Shown here: positions 31,635 through 40,922 of the stretch, in pieces
Layout of the letters: every line of letters begins with the position of its first letter
Position numbering within the stretch: the stretch's first letter is position 1
IMG/VR virus record: IMGVR_UViG_3300025110_000009
Location: 1-64,000 of that record
Source of the DNA: a virus
Direction: 5' to 3' (one strand)
DNA length: 64,000 nucleotides
Translations under genes and position numbers: made by a program
Notes under the pieces: generated by a model
What the model was told of the DNA's origin: nothing
Database searches by the model: none
The model's input: the letters and a program-made list of their open reading frames with translations, nothing else

Positions 31635-33272
31635 ATGGTAGAAGAAGAACAAAGAAGATTTTCTCTTCGTAATGTGTTTAGGAGAAGAACTCCTAAACCT
31701 GCGGATAGAAAAGTATTCAATCCGGGTATTCAAGAAAAAGATGCCTCGTATATGATAACCGGGCCTGTGGTTTATCACGTTGCCCAACAATGTGTAATAG
31801 TTAGAACTTGCACAAATCAATTAAAGAATGAAATATTTAGAAGGGGCTATCATTGGGATGAGAAGTTTGTAGTTAAGTGTGCTGATTGTGGAAAGAAACA
31901 TAAATCTCCTACTCTTGCTTGTCAAGAATGTGGTTCACAAAATTTAAAGAAGCCGGACAAAGACCAATTAAAATATGCTAAGAAATTCTTAGGAGGATAT
32001 ATTAATGGTTCAGAACAGATGTTCATAGATGTTCTTAAGGAAATGGAAGATGACCTTAACATTATGGATGATGCATATGTTATTCTTGTAAAAGAATATT
32101 TCCTAGATGGGAATAGTGAAATTAAGATGCATAGAATCAAAGAAATGTATAGGGGTGACCCTGTAACTATGGCAATTTATTCTGATGAGAAAGGAGCAAA
32201 AGGTAATGAAGGATTTACTTGTCTTAGACATAGAGAATTTAAATCTGATGACCCGACAGAAATTTGTGAAGAATGTGGTGGCCCAACATATCCTATACAT
32301 TATGTGAATAGAGCGCATGGTGAAGAACAGTATTATATTAAAGGAGAAGTTCTACACTTTAGCAAATATAATCCAAGCAGACTTTATGGGTTATCACCAA
32401 TCCTTACTCTTTGGAATCACATTACTACTTTAATTGCTATGGAAAACTATGTAAATTCTTCTTATACTAAGAGCAGAATGCCAAGAGGATTACTTGCAGT
32501 TCAAACCAGAAACATTGATTCAATGAAAAATTTCTGGAGAGGCGTTAAAGAAAAGATGGAACAAGACCCGCACTTTATTCCTGTAATGGGAATAGAAGCA
32601 GAAAATGGTAAGGGTTCTATTGAGTGGATTAATTTTATGAACACTCTAAAAGAGATGGATTACATTGCTGTTAAAGAAGACCTAAGAGATAGGATTTCTG
32701 CTTTCTATGGGGTATCTAAAATTTTCATGGCAGACAATTCTGCTAGTGGTGGATTAAACAATGAAGGTATGCAAATTCTTGTTACAAACCGTGCAGTTGA
32801 AATGGCACAAACAATTTGGAATGACTATGTATTGCCATTTATTACACAACAATTTGGCATTACAGATTGGGAATTAAGATTGCCTCCTTCAGAAGAGGAA
32901 GATGAATTAGCAAAGATAAGGTTAAGAGAACTTGAAGTTCAAATTGCTGCATCAATTAAGAACTTAGGATTTGAAGTTGAAATGGATGATGAAGGAAGAT
33001 TCTCATATCATAAACCTCCACCAGAAGGAGGACAACAACCAAAAGGTCAAGAGGGACAAATTGAGCGTGACCCTTATGCTGGAACAAATATTGATGCAAG
33101 TCAAATGGGACAAATGATGGAACAAGGTAATGCACCTACACCACAAGAAAACCCACCAGCAACAAGAAATAAACCTTCATCTGAAACAGGCCCAGATAAA
33201 AGAAATACAGGCTTACCTAGAGAAGCAGGAAATACAAACGTAGATAGTAGAACAGAAAGGCGAACAGGATGA
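31635..33272 (+). CDS. Portal protein with zinc knuckles
   Basis: 545 residues. Position after the terminase and the segment YHVAQQCVIVRTCTNQLKN, then NPSRLYGLSPI, then 'NSASGGLNNEG' and a long stem helix are typical of portal proteins, the dodecameric DNA gate of the head. Two zinc-type Cys clusters are inserted: C82/C85/C96/C99, and C196/H199/C211/C214. The last 70 residues are disordered and Pro/Gln/Gly-rich. Zinc knuckles are not a usual portal feature. Confidence 0.9.
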   Translation: MVEEEQRRFSLRNVFRRRTPKPADRKVFNPGIQEKDASYMITGPVVYHVAQQCVIVRTCTNQLKNEIFRRGYHWDEKFVVKCADCGKKHKSPTLACQECGSQNLKKPDKDQLKYAKKFLGGYINGSEQMFIDVLKEMEDDLNIMDDAYVILVKEYFLDGNSEIKMHRIKEMYRGDPVTMAIYSDEKGAKGNEGFTCLRHREFKSDDPTEICEECGGPTYPIHYVNRAHGEEQYYIKGEVLHFSKYNPSRLYGLSPILTLWNHITTLIAMENYVNSSYTKSRMPRGLLAVQTRNIDSMKNFWRGVKEKMEQDPHFIPVMGIEAENGKGSIEWINFMNTLKEMDYIAVKEDLRDRISAFYGVSKIFMADNSASGGLNNEGMQILVTNRAVEMAQTIWNDYVLPFITQQFGITDWELRLPPSEEEDELAKIRLRELEVQIAASIKNLGFEVEMDDEGRFSYHKPPPEGGQQPKGQEGQIERDPYAGTNIDASQMGQMMEQGNAPTPQENPPATRNKPSSETGPDKRNTGLPREAGNTNVDSRTERRTG

Positions 33273-34024
33273 ATTGGTTATTAGTGCTTAAAAAAGACGA
33301 TAAAATTCCTGAATGGTTGGAAGACCTTTTGGAAGAAAATCCGGGTTTATATGGGGCATTTCCCGGCGATGATTTTGCAGCACAACGAGATGAAAATACC
33401 AGACGATTAAAAGAACATATAGGAATAGACCCTAAAGATGAGGATTTTAGTAGAGAACTAGATATGTATAAAAATAAGTGGACAGAATTAAAACCAGAAA
33501 TTGATGCTGCCTATACATTATTATGGCAAGTAGCAAGTCGAGTTAGAAATAATAAGGCTTGGGGCCATGAACCTACAAAACCTGACCACCCATATAGCAG
33601 CCCCGCACAGTTCTTTCACTTCTTACAAAGATTCTTTAGTGTAAAAAGATATGGTCGCAAAGCACATACTTCTGACCCCAATAGATATGGAAGACAAAGA
33701 TATTATCCAAGAGAAGTATCGACATATCCTAATAAAGAATTTAATAGAAGATGGCAAACGTGGGAAGAACTACACGATTACTCTAAGAGAAGAGTTACAA
33801 GAGAATTTGATAAAATATTTGAAAAACTAGGATGGTTTGAATTTGATGTGGTAATTAAAGGAATAGGGGATGGAGAAAATTCTCCTCCATATACTTTCCT
33901 AAAATCTAGTTTTAAACAATGGCGACAACTACAAAAGTTCCTTGCTAGTGGGAAGAAAATTCCAGTAAAATATTTAGAAACTCAAAATAAGGTTCACTTA
34001 GACCCTGACCCAAAGAGGCGTTAA
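33269..34024 (+). CDS. Tagged protein 24, after the portal
   Basis: 251 residues. Tag MNWLLVLKKD. A helical body contains a Pro/Tyr/Arg-rich region (RYGRKAHTSDPNRYGRQRYY). Position directly after the portal is where head morphogenesis or internal proteins are common. No family recognised. It overlaps the portal stop (ATGA). Confidence 0.75.
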   Translation: MNWLLVLKKDDKIPEWLEDLLEENPGLYGAFPGDDFAAQRDENTRRLKEHIGIDPKDEDFSRELDMYKNKWTELKPEIDAAYTLLWQVASRVRNNKAWGHEPTKPDHPYSSPAQFFHFLQRFFSVKRYGRKAHTSDPNRYGRQRYYPREVSTYPNKEFNRRWQTWEELHDYSKRRVTREFDKIFEKLGWFEFDVVIKGIGDGENSPPYTFLKSSFKQWRQLQKFLASGKKIPVKYLETQNKVHLDPDPKRR

Positions 34025-34025
34025 A

Positions 34026-34235
34026 ATGACAGACGAAATAAAGAGAGCAAAGCAGGAACTTGTTAAGAAGATTAACAAGTTACACAATGAAAGAGAAGTA
34101 ACTAACAGTAAGAGTTACGATATGGTAGCAACCGACCCAAGCACAAAGGTAAGGAAGCAACCAAATAATGTGCCTAATGTGATTGCACACAAAAAGGCAA
34201 GCAGAAAGAAGAAGGAAAATATTCCTTTCTATTAG
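34026..34235 (+). CDS. 69-residue basic protein
   Basis: MTDEIKRAKQELVKKINKLH onward; a helix followed by a basic disordered tail (HKKASRKKKENIPFY). No tag. Probably a minor virion or assembly protein by position only. Confidence 0.65.
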   Translation: MTDEIKRAKQELVKKINKLHNEREVTNSKSYDMVATDPSTKVRKQPNNVPNVIAHKKASRKKKENIPFY

Positions 34236-34246
34236 GGGTGAGAACA

Positions 34247-36301
34247 ATGGGCGAAATTTTGTTGAAAGAAGACATGACTGAACAAGAATATGTTAAATGG
34301 TTACTTTCATTGAAACATAAGAAAACAGGAAAGCAACGGTTTTCAGCAGAACAAGCCCGTTCTCATGCCAAACAAAAATATGCGCCTAAGAAGCCTGAAA
34401 GAAAAAGTGCTACAGCAGAAACAGAACTTTACAGATTATTATCAAAAAAACAATATAAAACCCTTCTAGCAAAAAATGATTTAACTTTACAACAAGTTCA
34501 AAAAGTTCTTAAGAATGTAATATCTAAAGTTAAGAAACGGGGAACTCGGTTTGAAGGAAAACCAAAACATAGTAAAGAGTTCTTAACATATTCTGAAGCA
34601 GATAAACAACCAATTGACAGAATGCCCAAAATAACATGGTCTTCAAAACAATTAAAGGACGCATGGGGTGGCCCCTTTAAACCTAGAGGATTAAAGGTAA
34701 GTGATGCTAAATTTATTGCAGACAGTTTATTTACTTTAAAGGATTATATGGATGAAAAGGAATGGGAAGTCATTAGTAAAGTTACTAAAATTATACGCAC
34801 TTCTCCTAAAACACAAGAAACTACTAGAAACATGAGTGTTCAAGAGAGAACATTAAATGAGATACTATCAGCATTAAAAGATAACGTAAGATTAACAGAC
34901 GCAGATAAGAAAAAACTGGTAGAGAATAAAATTAATTCTAGTAAATTTTTATTAAAATTAGATGAGTCAATGTGGAGAGGCAAGAAGACAGTCCACCCTG
35001 TTATTATTGATAACCTAATTACTATGGAAGATGGAAAGAGAAAACCCTCAGATTTATACAAAAAGTTTGAGAGATTTATGAAAGGGGAATTTGGTAGGGG
35101 ATTACCTAGTGCGTCTAAACTAAGAAGGGTTGCAGAAAGAATCTCTGCGAAAAAAACTGATAGAGCAAGTGTGCCACATTTGATAAGACAACTAAATAAT
35201 GATAGTTACAAATATTCTCAAGCAAATTCAGGTAAGCATTTTAGTAAACTTGTTAAATCGTTTGAACAGTCTATTGGTGGAGATGGTAAATTTTATCAGG
35301 CTTTTTCCGATTTTATCGAAGAGAAAGACGGTACAGAGGATTGGGGCATAGATGAATTAGATACAGATATTAGAAGCCAATATGATAAAATGACTCAATC
35401 TGAAAAGAAAGGAAAAGACTTTGATGACTTTAGGGCAGAGAAAATAATTGATATTGTTCAAGAGATAGAAGAAGAATATGAAAAGATAGTAGACCATAAA
35501 AAGGCTATAGAAGCGTTAGAGCAGATAGTAAATGATAATACTGATAAAAACTTAGATGAATCATTAACACAATTTCCAAACCTGCAAAGTATATTAGATT
35601 TTTATGAAGGCGCACAAGAAAATATTACTGAGTATAAACAATATCAATCACAAGCCCAAGAGAAAATAAAGGCTAAGAGAGAAAGAGAAACATTACATAG
35701 AGAAGTAACTTCTAAACCAAAATCGGATGAAGAAAAACAATGGGAAAAAGAGTTCTTTGCAGAAAAGGCACAAGAACTTGTAGCCGAAGAAGAAAGAAAG
35801 AAGAAGACTATGTTCCCTACAGAAACTAGAAGAGTGAAAGATAAAGAAAGCCCAGAAGGGTTTAAAACTATGACAGAAGATGTAGACTTGTCTCGCGTTA
35901 AAAGATTTGGTAAAGAAAAATTAACTGCTAGTTTAGAAACAATGAAGGATGCTGTATCGCAAACTTCTCTCAAAGGGGCAGAGACTAACTTAAAGAATAT
36001 TGAAGATAAAATACAGAGAACAACAGACAAATTTAAACAATCTCCTGATTATCGTAAACTGTTAAGATTAATTAATCCGGGTAGGGGTGACCCATATTAC
36101 AGTAAGAGGAAAACTGAGAGGTTCCTCTATGATAAAAGGTTCAAATACCAAAAGCAAATGGACGACTTGTTTGACAAGTTTAATAAACAACCAAGAATGC
36201 AAAAATTATATGAATCACAAAAAGAATATCAACAACAAATACAAGCATTTGAAAGGATTCCTCAAGTAGAACAGTTATTGGAAAATTGGAGGGAGGATTA
36301 A
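34247..36301 (+). CDS. Large head-module protein with tag-like start MGEILLKED
   Basis: 684 residues from ATG 34247, which has GGGGTGAG six bases upstream; GTG 34238 is in frame but sits within that site. The N-terminus MGEILLKED keeps the second half of the tag without Trp. A HeH/SAP-like short domain may follow (MTEQEYVKWLLSLKHKK). The rest is long, charged, Lys/Glu-rich helix with a basic end. Internal virion protein is the best guess; no enzymatic motif. Confidence 0.75.
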   Translation: MGEILLKEDMTEQEYVKWLLSLKHKKTGKQRFSAEQARSHAKQKYAPKKPERKSATAETELYRLLSKKQYKTLLAKNDLTLQQVQKVLKNVISKVKKRGTRFEGKPKHSKEFLTYSEADKQPIDRMPKITWSSKQLKDAWGGPFKPRGLKVSDAKFIADSLFTLKDYMDEKEWEVISKVTKIIRTSPKTQETTRNMSVQERTLNEILSALKDNVRLTDADKKKLVENKINSSKFLLKLDESMWRGKKTVHPVIIDNLITMEDGKRKPSDLYKKFERFMKGEFGRGLPSASKLRRVAERISAKKTDRASVPHLIRQLNNDSYKYSQANSGKHFSKLVKSFEQSIGGDGKFYQAFSDFIEEKDGTEDWGIDELDTDIRSQYDKMTQSEKKGKDFDDFRAEKIIDIVQEIEEEYEKIVDHKKAIEALEQIVNDNTDKNLDESLTQFPNLQSILDFYEGAQENITEYKQYQSQAQEKIKAKRERETLHREVTSKPKSDEEKQWEKEFFAEKAQELVAEEERKKKTMFPTETRRVKDKESPEGFKTMTEDVDLSRVKRFGKEKLTASLETMKDAVSQTSLKGAETNLKNIEDKIQRTTDKFKQSPDYRKLLRLINPGRGDPYYSKRKTERFLYDKRFKYQKQMDDLFDKFNKQPRMQKLYESQKEYQQQIQAFERIPQVEQLLENWRED

Positions 36302-36304
36302 ATT

Positions 36305-36640
36305 ATGTGGGAAAATGTTATATTGAAAGAAGACAGTCCGTTGTTAGAAAAGATTGACAAAAAACAAAAGAAGAAAATTAAGAAACTTTGTCAGTCGGTT
36401 CAACCAACTGAATATATGGGTCAAGACTTTACCCGATTAGGTGATTTATTGGATGAAATAAAATCACTTGATGTAGAAAAGTCAGATAAGAAGAAGATGG
36501 AGAAGATTGAAGAAACAAACCTTTCTTTGGTCGCGGCTGCATCTGAACTTAGAAAAGATTATGAGATTCTATATCGCCAACTAAAGGGAATAATCTACCC
36601 AAAGAGTAAAGGTGATTTAGGAGATGAAAAAGATGAGTGA
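36305..36640 (+). CDS. Tagged protein 25, 111 residues
   Basis: Tag MWENVILKED. Body of Lys-rich helices (KIDKKQKKKIKKLCQ), overall coiled-coil-like. The start has GGAGG upstream. Last of the tagged proteins, only 3 kb before the protease gene. Confidence 0.7.
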   Translation: MWENVILKEDSPLLEKIDKKQKKKIKKLCQSVQPTEYMGQDFTRLGDLLDEIKSLDVEKSDKKKMEKIEETNLSLVAAASELRKDYEILYRQLKGIIYPKSKGDLGDEKDE

Positions 36641-36872
36641 AGAAAACACAGATAGTGAAATGCTTCTTCTTATGAAGGAGTTAGTGAGTAAGGTAAACGA
36701 CTTAGAAAAGGCCGTTTACAATAAAGACAACCTACTGATGAAATCAGGATATGTTGTCGCAAATACCCCTGTGCCTACAAGCGGTTCGGGAGTAACTACT
36801 GTTGATGATATTGCCAAAATGGATTGGGCAGATATTAATGCAATGGTATCAAAAATGGAAGGTGCTAACTAA
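36624..36872 (+). CDS. Small protein with scaffold-type C-terminal motif
   Basis: 82 residues from ATG 36624 (ATG 36633 also possible). A coiled-coil N-terminal half (EMLLLMKELVSKVNDLEKAV), a disordered middle, then a C-terminus VDDIAKMDWADINAMVSKME that matches the C-terminus of the protease/scaffold protein (VPDVSEMSWGEIHNFISEFE) in pattern. In tailed viruses the scaffold C-terminus binds the capsid protein, so this may be an auxiliary scaffold. Confidence 0.65.
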   Translation: MKKMSEENTDSEMLLLMKELVSKVNDLEKAVYNKDNLLMKSGYVVANTPVPTSGSGVTTVDDIAKMDWADINAMVSKMEGAN

Positions 36873-37102
36873 TGTATGACGGTCTTCCTGTAAAGGTAAC
36901 AAAAGAAGAAAAGTTGGAAGAGTTAATGACTAAGGCTGCTAAGAAAGGAACAGAAGTTGTTTCTATGTTAAGCAACCAAGTCTTTGATGCAGAAGATTCT
37001 GACGGTGAAACGGTTAAGATTAAGAAACCAAAGGCTGAGTCTGTTCCAGATGTAAAAGGAATGGATGAACAAAAAACAAAGGTAACTGAGTTTGAGGGAT
37101 AA
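36872..37102 (+). CDS. 76-residue charged protein
   Basis: MYDGLPVKVTKEEKLEELMT onward; a helix followed by a disordered charged segment. Lies between the auxiliary scaffold-like gene and the ligase. No motif. Confidence 0.65.
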   Translation: MYDGLPVKVTKEEKLEELMTKAAKKGTEVVSMLSNQVFDAEDSDGETVKIKKPKAESVPDVKGMDEQKTKVTEFEG

Positions 37103-37104
37103 TC

Positions 37105-39621
37105 TTGGCACAGTCTGGACTCTTCTTTCGCAAAAAGAATGCAGGGCTTGCGAAGCGTGTCCTTGACTTCTATGAAGATGTAAGATATAGATATTTATCT
37201 GCGAGAGAAGACCCTACTGAATATGGTAAAGACTGGAGAAAGTCTGTTAAGAAGATAAGAGATGATTTTGATGGACTTAGTAGTTTTACTAATGAAATGA
37301 AAAGATATTTAGATGAAGACGTTGTTTTTGATAAGAATGCACTTGATGCAGAGTCTAGTCAAGCAAGGGATTTATATGCTCAGATTAAAAGAATGCGTTA
37401 TAATTCTGACGAAGTTAATGACCCCTTTGCTAAACAATTGGGAGATAATGTTATAGAAACGTTTGTAACTGAACCCTCTATATATGCTATGTTCATACAC
37501 TATGCCTTACGGACGCACGCACACAGTATATCTGCGGCGGCATGGGAGAAGAACGATGTGAACATAGGTAACATTTCTGAGGGGGCTATGGGATTAGACC
37601 TTAGATTAGATGACATACCTATTTACATTATAGAACACTATGGAGATGATAAGGATACTTCTAAGGTTAAACCCAAGTTTAAGCCAGCGTTAGAACTATT
37701 AAAGAAAGTTTTCTTAGTAGACAACACAGAAGAAGATTGGGAAGCATTAATAGCAATTAGACTAAAGAAAGCAAAAGAAGAAAAGTCTGAAGAAGAAAAA
37801 GAAGAGACAGATTTTATAGTACCAAACAAGCCCATGTATAGAATATTTGAAGTCAATGATATTAAAGACCTTAAAGGATTTAGTGGAGAGTGGGTAGTTC
37901 AAGAAAAATACGATGGCATTAGAGTTCAACTACATAAAATAAAAGACAAGGTTAAAATCTATTCATATAATGAAAAAGATATTACTTCCAAATGTAAAGA
38001 TATTGTTGACAAACTAGAACAAAAAAGATTTGGTGATAGTATCTTTGATGCTGAAATTATATTATATGATGGCGATGAACCATTACACCGTGCAGATACT
38101 ATTGCACACCTATTCAAAGGAAAATATCCAGAAGCAAAATTAAAGGCTAGGGTGTTTGACATACTACACCACGAAGGAAAGAATGTAACTGATACTCCAT
38201 TAAGAGAACGGATAAACATTCTATTCTATCAGTTAGCACAACATTCTTCTGATGAACTAGGATTCCCTAATAAAAAGAATACTAGAATAGCAGATTCTTT
38301 ATCAGAAATAGAAAAATATTCAAAAGACATTATGGAATTACCAACTTCTGAGGGCGTTGTTATCAAAGACATAGAGTCTACTTATTATATTGGTAGTAGG
38401 AAAAATCCCAAGTGGATTAAATTAAAGAAGTTTGTAGATTTAGATTTAATTGTATTAGATAAGAAATCTACTAAGTCTAACCTTAATTCCTATACTTTAG
38501 GAGCAGGGCCACTTAGCGGAGAAGAAGCAAGAGAACATGGGGGTACAGAACTAAAAGGCCTAAAATATCTAGCAGTTGGTAAAGCATTAAATACTAAAGA
38601 AAAGGTAGATGTTGGAGATATTGTAAGAGTTAAGGTTGATGAAGTTAGAAAGAACAATGGTGGATATAAACTATATACTGCAAAGGTAATAGAAATCCCA
38701 GAAGTAGATGCTCCAGAGAAATTAATTACATTAGACCTATTATCTAAAGAAGGTAGAAAATCATTAAAGTATGATGTTAAAGACGCATTAACAAAGTTTG
38801 TAATAACTGATGGTGTTCACGGTGAAGCAGATATAATAATGAAATCAGACTTTGAAGGGTTTACTGTGTATGGTTTTAGCGGAGATTCTTTAATGGAAAA
38901 GAATGCTTTAGCCGACATGGATATGTGGAAACATGAAATTGAAGAGTTAATGAAGGCAAAGTCTGGAGATGCTAGAGTAGCAATCAAAGCGTATTTACAA
39001 AAAATAGATACAGAGGAGAAGGGATTACATATAAATGAGATATTTAATTTCTGTAAAGAGAAGATACCTAAGTTAGTTGAAGATTTGTGGTCAGGTGAAA
39101 TTAAAAGAATGGTTAATTGGATGAATGACCAAGATGATTTTATTAAAGTAACTAAGGATAAATATACTGCTAACCGAGATAAATTAATAAAAGCAGAAAA
39201 GACCCCAAAGAACGGAAAGTTTTTATTATACCACGGTAGTGATGATAACTTAGAAATGGTTATTAGAACGTCTGATAAAGAAATGGCATGGACAATTGAT
39301 ATAGAAGATGCCGAAGATATTTACAACTTATTTGGAAAATCAGGTAAGTTTCCTGCACAAGTTTCTACGAAGACAACAAGAGATAAATTGTTAGACTCTG
39401 GGGAGATTGAGTTAGGGGCACAAAGACATGGTTACCATGAATATAAATTAAATGGTGATAAGTTTGAGACTAGATTACACTTTAGAGTAGTTCCTGTAAA
39501 GAAAAAAGATACATGGGTTGTTTGGACAGGCATTAAGCAGAAAATGCTAGATAAGGATAAAGACGAAGGAATATGGGATATTACTGAAGACAGGCATAAA
39601 AAGTTAACCATGCAAGTTTAG
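37105..39621 (+). CDS. ATP-dependent DNA ligase with large flanking domains
   Basis: 838 residues, TTG start. The nucleotidyltransferase core starts near residue 262 with motif I EKYDGIR (Lys268 forms the AMP adduct) and continues with SIFDAEI (motif III), EGVVIKDI (motif IV) and KWIKLKK (motif V), then an OB-like domain (DVGDIVRVKVDEVR). About 260 N-terminal residues and 270 C-terminal residues belong to neither; the C-terminus has a beta-rich part ending TWVVWTGIKQK. It seals nicks in DNA. Placement among head genes rather than replication genes suggests a virion-borne ligase. Confidence 0.9.
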   Translation: MAQSGLFFRKKNAGLAKRVLDFYEDVRYRYLSAREDPTEYGKDWRKSVKKIRDDFDGLSSFTNEMKRYLDEDVVFDKNALDAESSQARDLYAQIKRMRYNSDEVNDPFAKQLGDNVIETFVTEPSIYAMFIHYALRTHAHSISAAAWEKNDVNIGNISEGAMGLDLRLDDIPIYIIEHYGDDKDTSKVKPKFKPALELLKKVFLVDNTEEDWEALIAIRLKKAKEEKSEEEKEETDFIVPNKPMYRIFEVNDIKDLKGFSGEWVVQEKYDGIRVQLHKIKDKVKIYSYNEKDITSKCKDIVDKLEQKRFGDSIFDAEIILYDGDEPLHRADTIAHLFKGKYPEAKLKARVFDILHHEGKNVTDTPLRERINILFYQLAQHSSDELGFPNKKNTRIADSLSEIEKYSKDIMELPTSEGVVIKDIESTYYIGSRKNPKWIKLKKFVDLDLIVLDKKSTKSNLNSYTLGAGPLSGEEAREHGGTELKGLKYLAVGKALNTKEKVDVGDIVRVKVDEVRKNNGGYKLYTAKVIEIPEVDAPEKLITLDLLSKEGRKSLKYDVKDALTKFVITDGVHGEADIIMKSDFEGFTVYGFSGDSLMEKNALADMDMWKHEIEELMKAKSGDARVAIKAYLQKIDTEEKGLHINEIFNFCKEKIPKLVEDLWSGEIKRMVNWMNDQDDFIKVTKDKYTANRDKLIKAEKTPKNGKFLLYHGSDDNLEMVIRTSDKEMAWTIDIEDAEDIYNLFGKSGKFPAQVSTKTTRDKLLDSGEIELGAQRHGYHEYKLNGDKFETRLHFRVVPVKKKDTWVVWTGIKQKMLDKDKDEGIWDITEDRHKKLTMQV

Positions 39622-39663
39622 TAATATCGTGGACTTCATATAGTAAATTCAGGAAGTGGTAAT

Positions 39664-40911
39664 GTGTCGGAAGCCCAACTGCTTAAGTCGGATACAGAAG
39701 GAAACTTTAGGATATTAAAATCAGATGATTTAGTTATTGGTGGATACGCTTCAATAGAAATAGTAGATAAACAAAATGATTTAATTACATTGAAAGCATT
39801 AGAAGAAGCAGTAAACAAATATATGACAACCCCAAAATATAGAAACGTAATGTCAAACCATTCAAATGTTCAAGTCGGGGATGTAATAGAGAAGTATAGA
39901 GATAAAAACGGAAATCTTCACCAAACACAAGTAGACGATGTAGGCTTTTATGTTGTTATTAAACTAAGAGATGACATAGAAAAAGCAAAAGAAATTCAAA
40001 GAGGGATTAGAAAAGGAACCCTACGTTCATTCAGTATAGGTGGACAAGCATTATCAAAGAGGCAAAAAACAAGCGAAGACTTGGGCCAGTATAATGAAAT
40101 AGATAAGTTAGAACTCCATGAAGTAACAATTTGTGAGAAAGGAATAAACCCAGAAGCAAAGTTTGACATATTAAAGGAGGAGAAGAGTAGCATGACTGAG
40201 AAATTGGAAAAAGCACTTGAGGAACTTAACGGCCTTATGGCAGAAGTTAACAACCTCAAAAAGGAAGAGGAGGAACCCATGATGGATGACGTTGATGTTG
40301 AAGAACAAATGAACTTGGACGAAGAAGACATGGAATACTCCGAAAGCGGAGATGAGTATGATGGCGCAAAGTCAGAGGATATGGACACAGAACGGTCCGA
40401 TTCCGATGAGGATGACGTTGAACACTCAAACTTCGATAATTATGCTAAGGGCAAAACGGGGCCTGAAGGCTTTGTTGAGGATGGCAGGTTACCTGACCAT
40501 GATTCAACTGCAAAGAAACACCCACAAGGCGCACAAATGGGACAGTTATACAAGGAGTGGACTAACGAAGACTTCTCTACACTAGACCTAAGCGTTGAGA
40601 ATGTAGAGAAGGCATACGATGCTTTCAAGGCAGAACAGTTAGAGAAGATGGCTTATGACTCTCTAAAGTCCCGCTTTGAGGAGAGGTTCGTAAAGGAGCA
40701 AAACGTAAGAAAGTCTGCTGTTGCCCGAAACGAGTATGATGCAAAGAATGAAGTTGAAGAACTTAAGAAGGAGTTTACTCTTCTTAGGAAGTCTTTATCA
40801 GCACAGTCTGATGAGATAGTTAAGGCTCAAACCCAGACCATTGATGTTCCAGATGTTTCTGAAATGTCTTGGGGAGAGATTCATAACTTCATTTCGGAGT
40901 TTGAAAACTAA
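39664..40911 (+). CDS. Capsid maturation protease fused to scaffold
   Basis: 415 residues; GTG start. Residues 1-170 match the S78/U35 prohead protease family: GGYASIEIVDKQNDLI, a His in MSNHSN (His66), RSFSIGG (Ser near 124), and ELHEVTICEKGINPEAKF. Residues 175-415 form an acidic, coiled-coil-rich scaffold ending VSEMSWGEIHNFISEFEN. The first 20 residues contain two tag-like segments, QLLKSD and RILKSD. The protease would cut the scaffold and perhaps the tags as the head matures. Confidence 0.9.
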   Translation: MSEAQLLKSDTEGNFRILKSDDLVIGGYASIEIVDKQNDLITLKALEEAVNKYMTTPKYRNVMSNHSNVQVGDVIEKYRDKNGNLHQTQVDDVGFYVVIKLRDDIEKAKEIQRGIRKGTLRSFSIGGQALSKRQKTSEDLGQYNEIDKLELHEVTICEKGINPEAKFDILKEEKSSMTEKLEKALEELNGLMAEVNNLKKEEEEPMMDDVDVEEQMNLDEEDMEYSESGDEYDGAKSEDMDTERSDSDEDDVEHSNFDNYAKGKTGPEGFVEDGRLPDHDSTAKKHPQGAQMGQLYKEWTNEDFSTLDLSVENVEKAYDAFKAEQLEKMAYDSLKSRFEERFVKEQNVRKSAVARNEYDAKNEVEELKKEFTLLRKSLSAQSDEIVKAQTQTIDVPDVSEMSWGEIHNFISEFEN

Positions 40912-40922
40912 GGTGATTAAAT

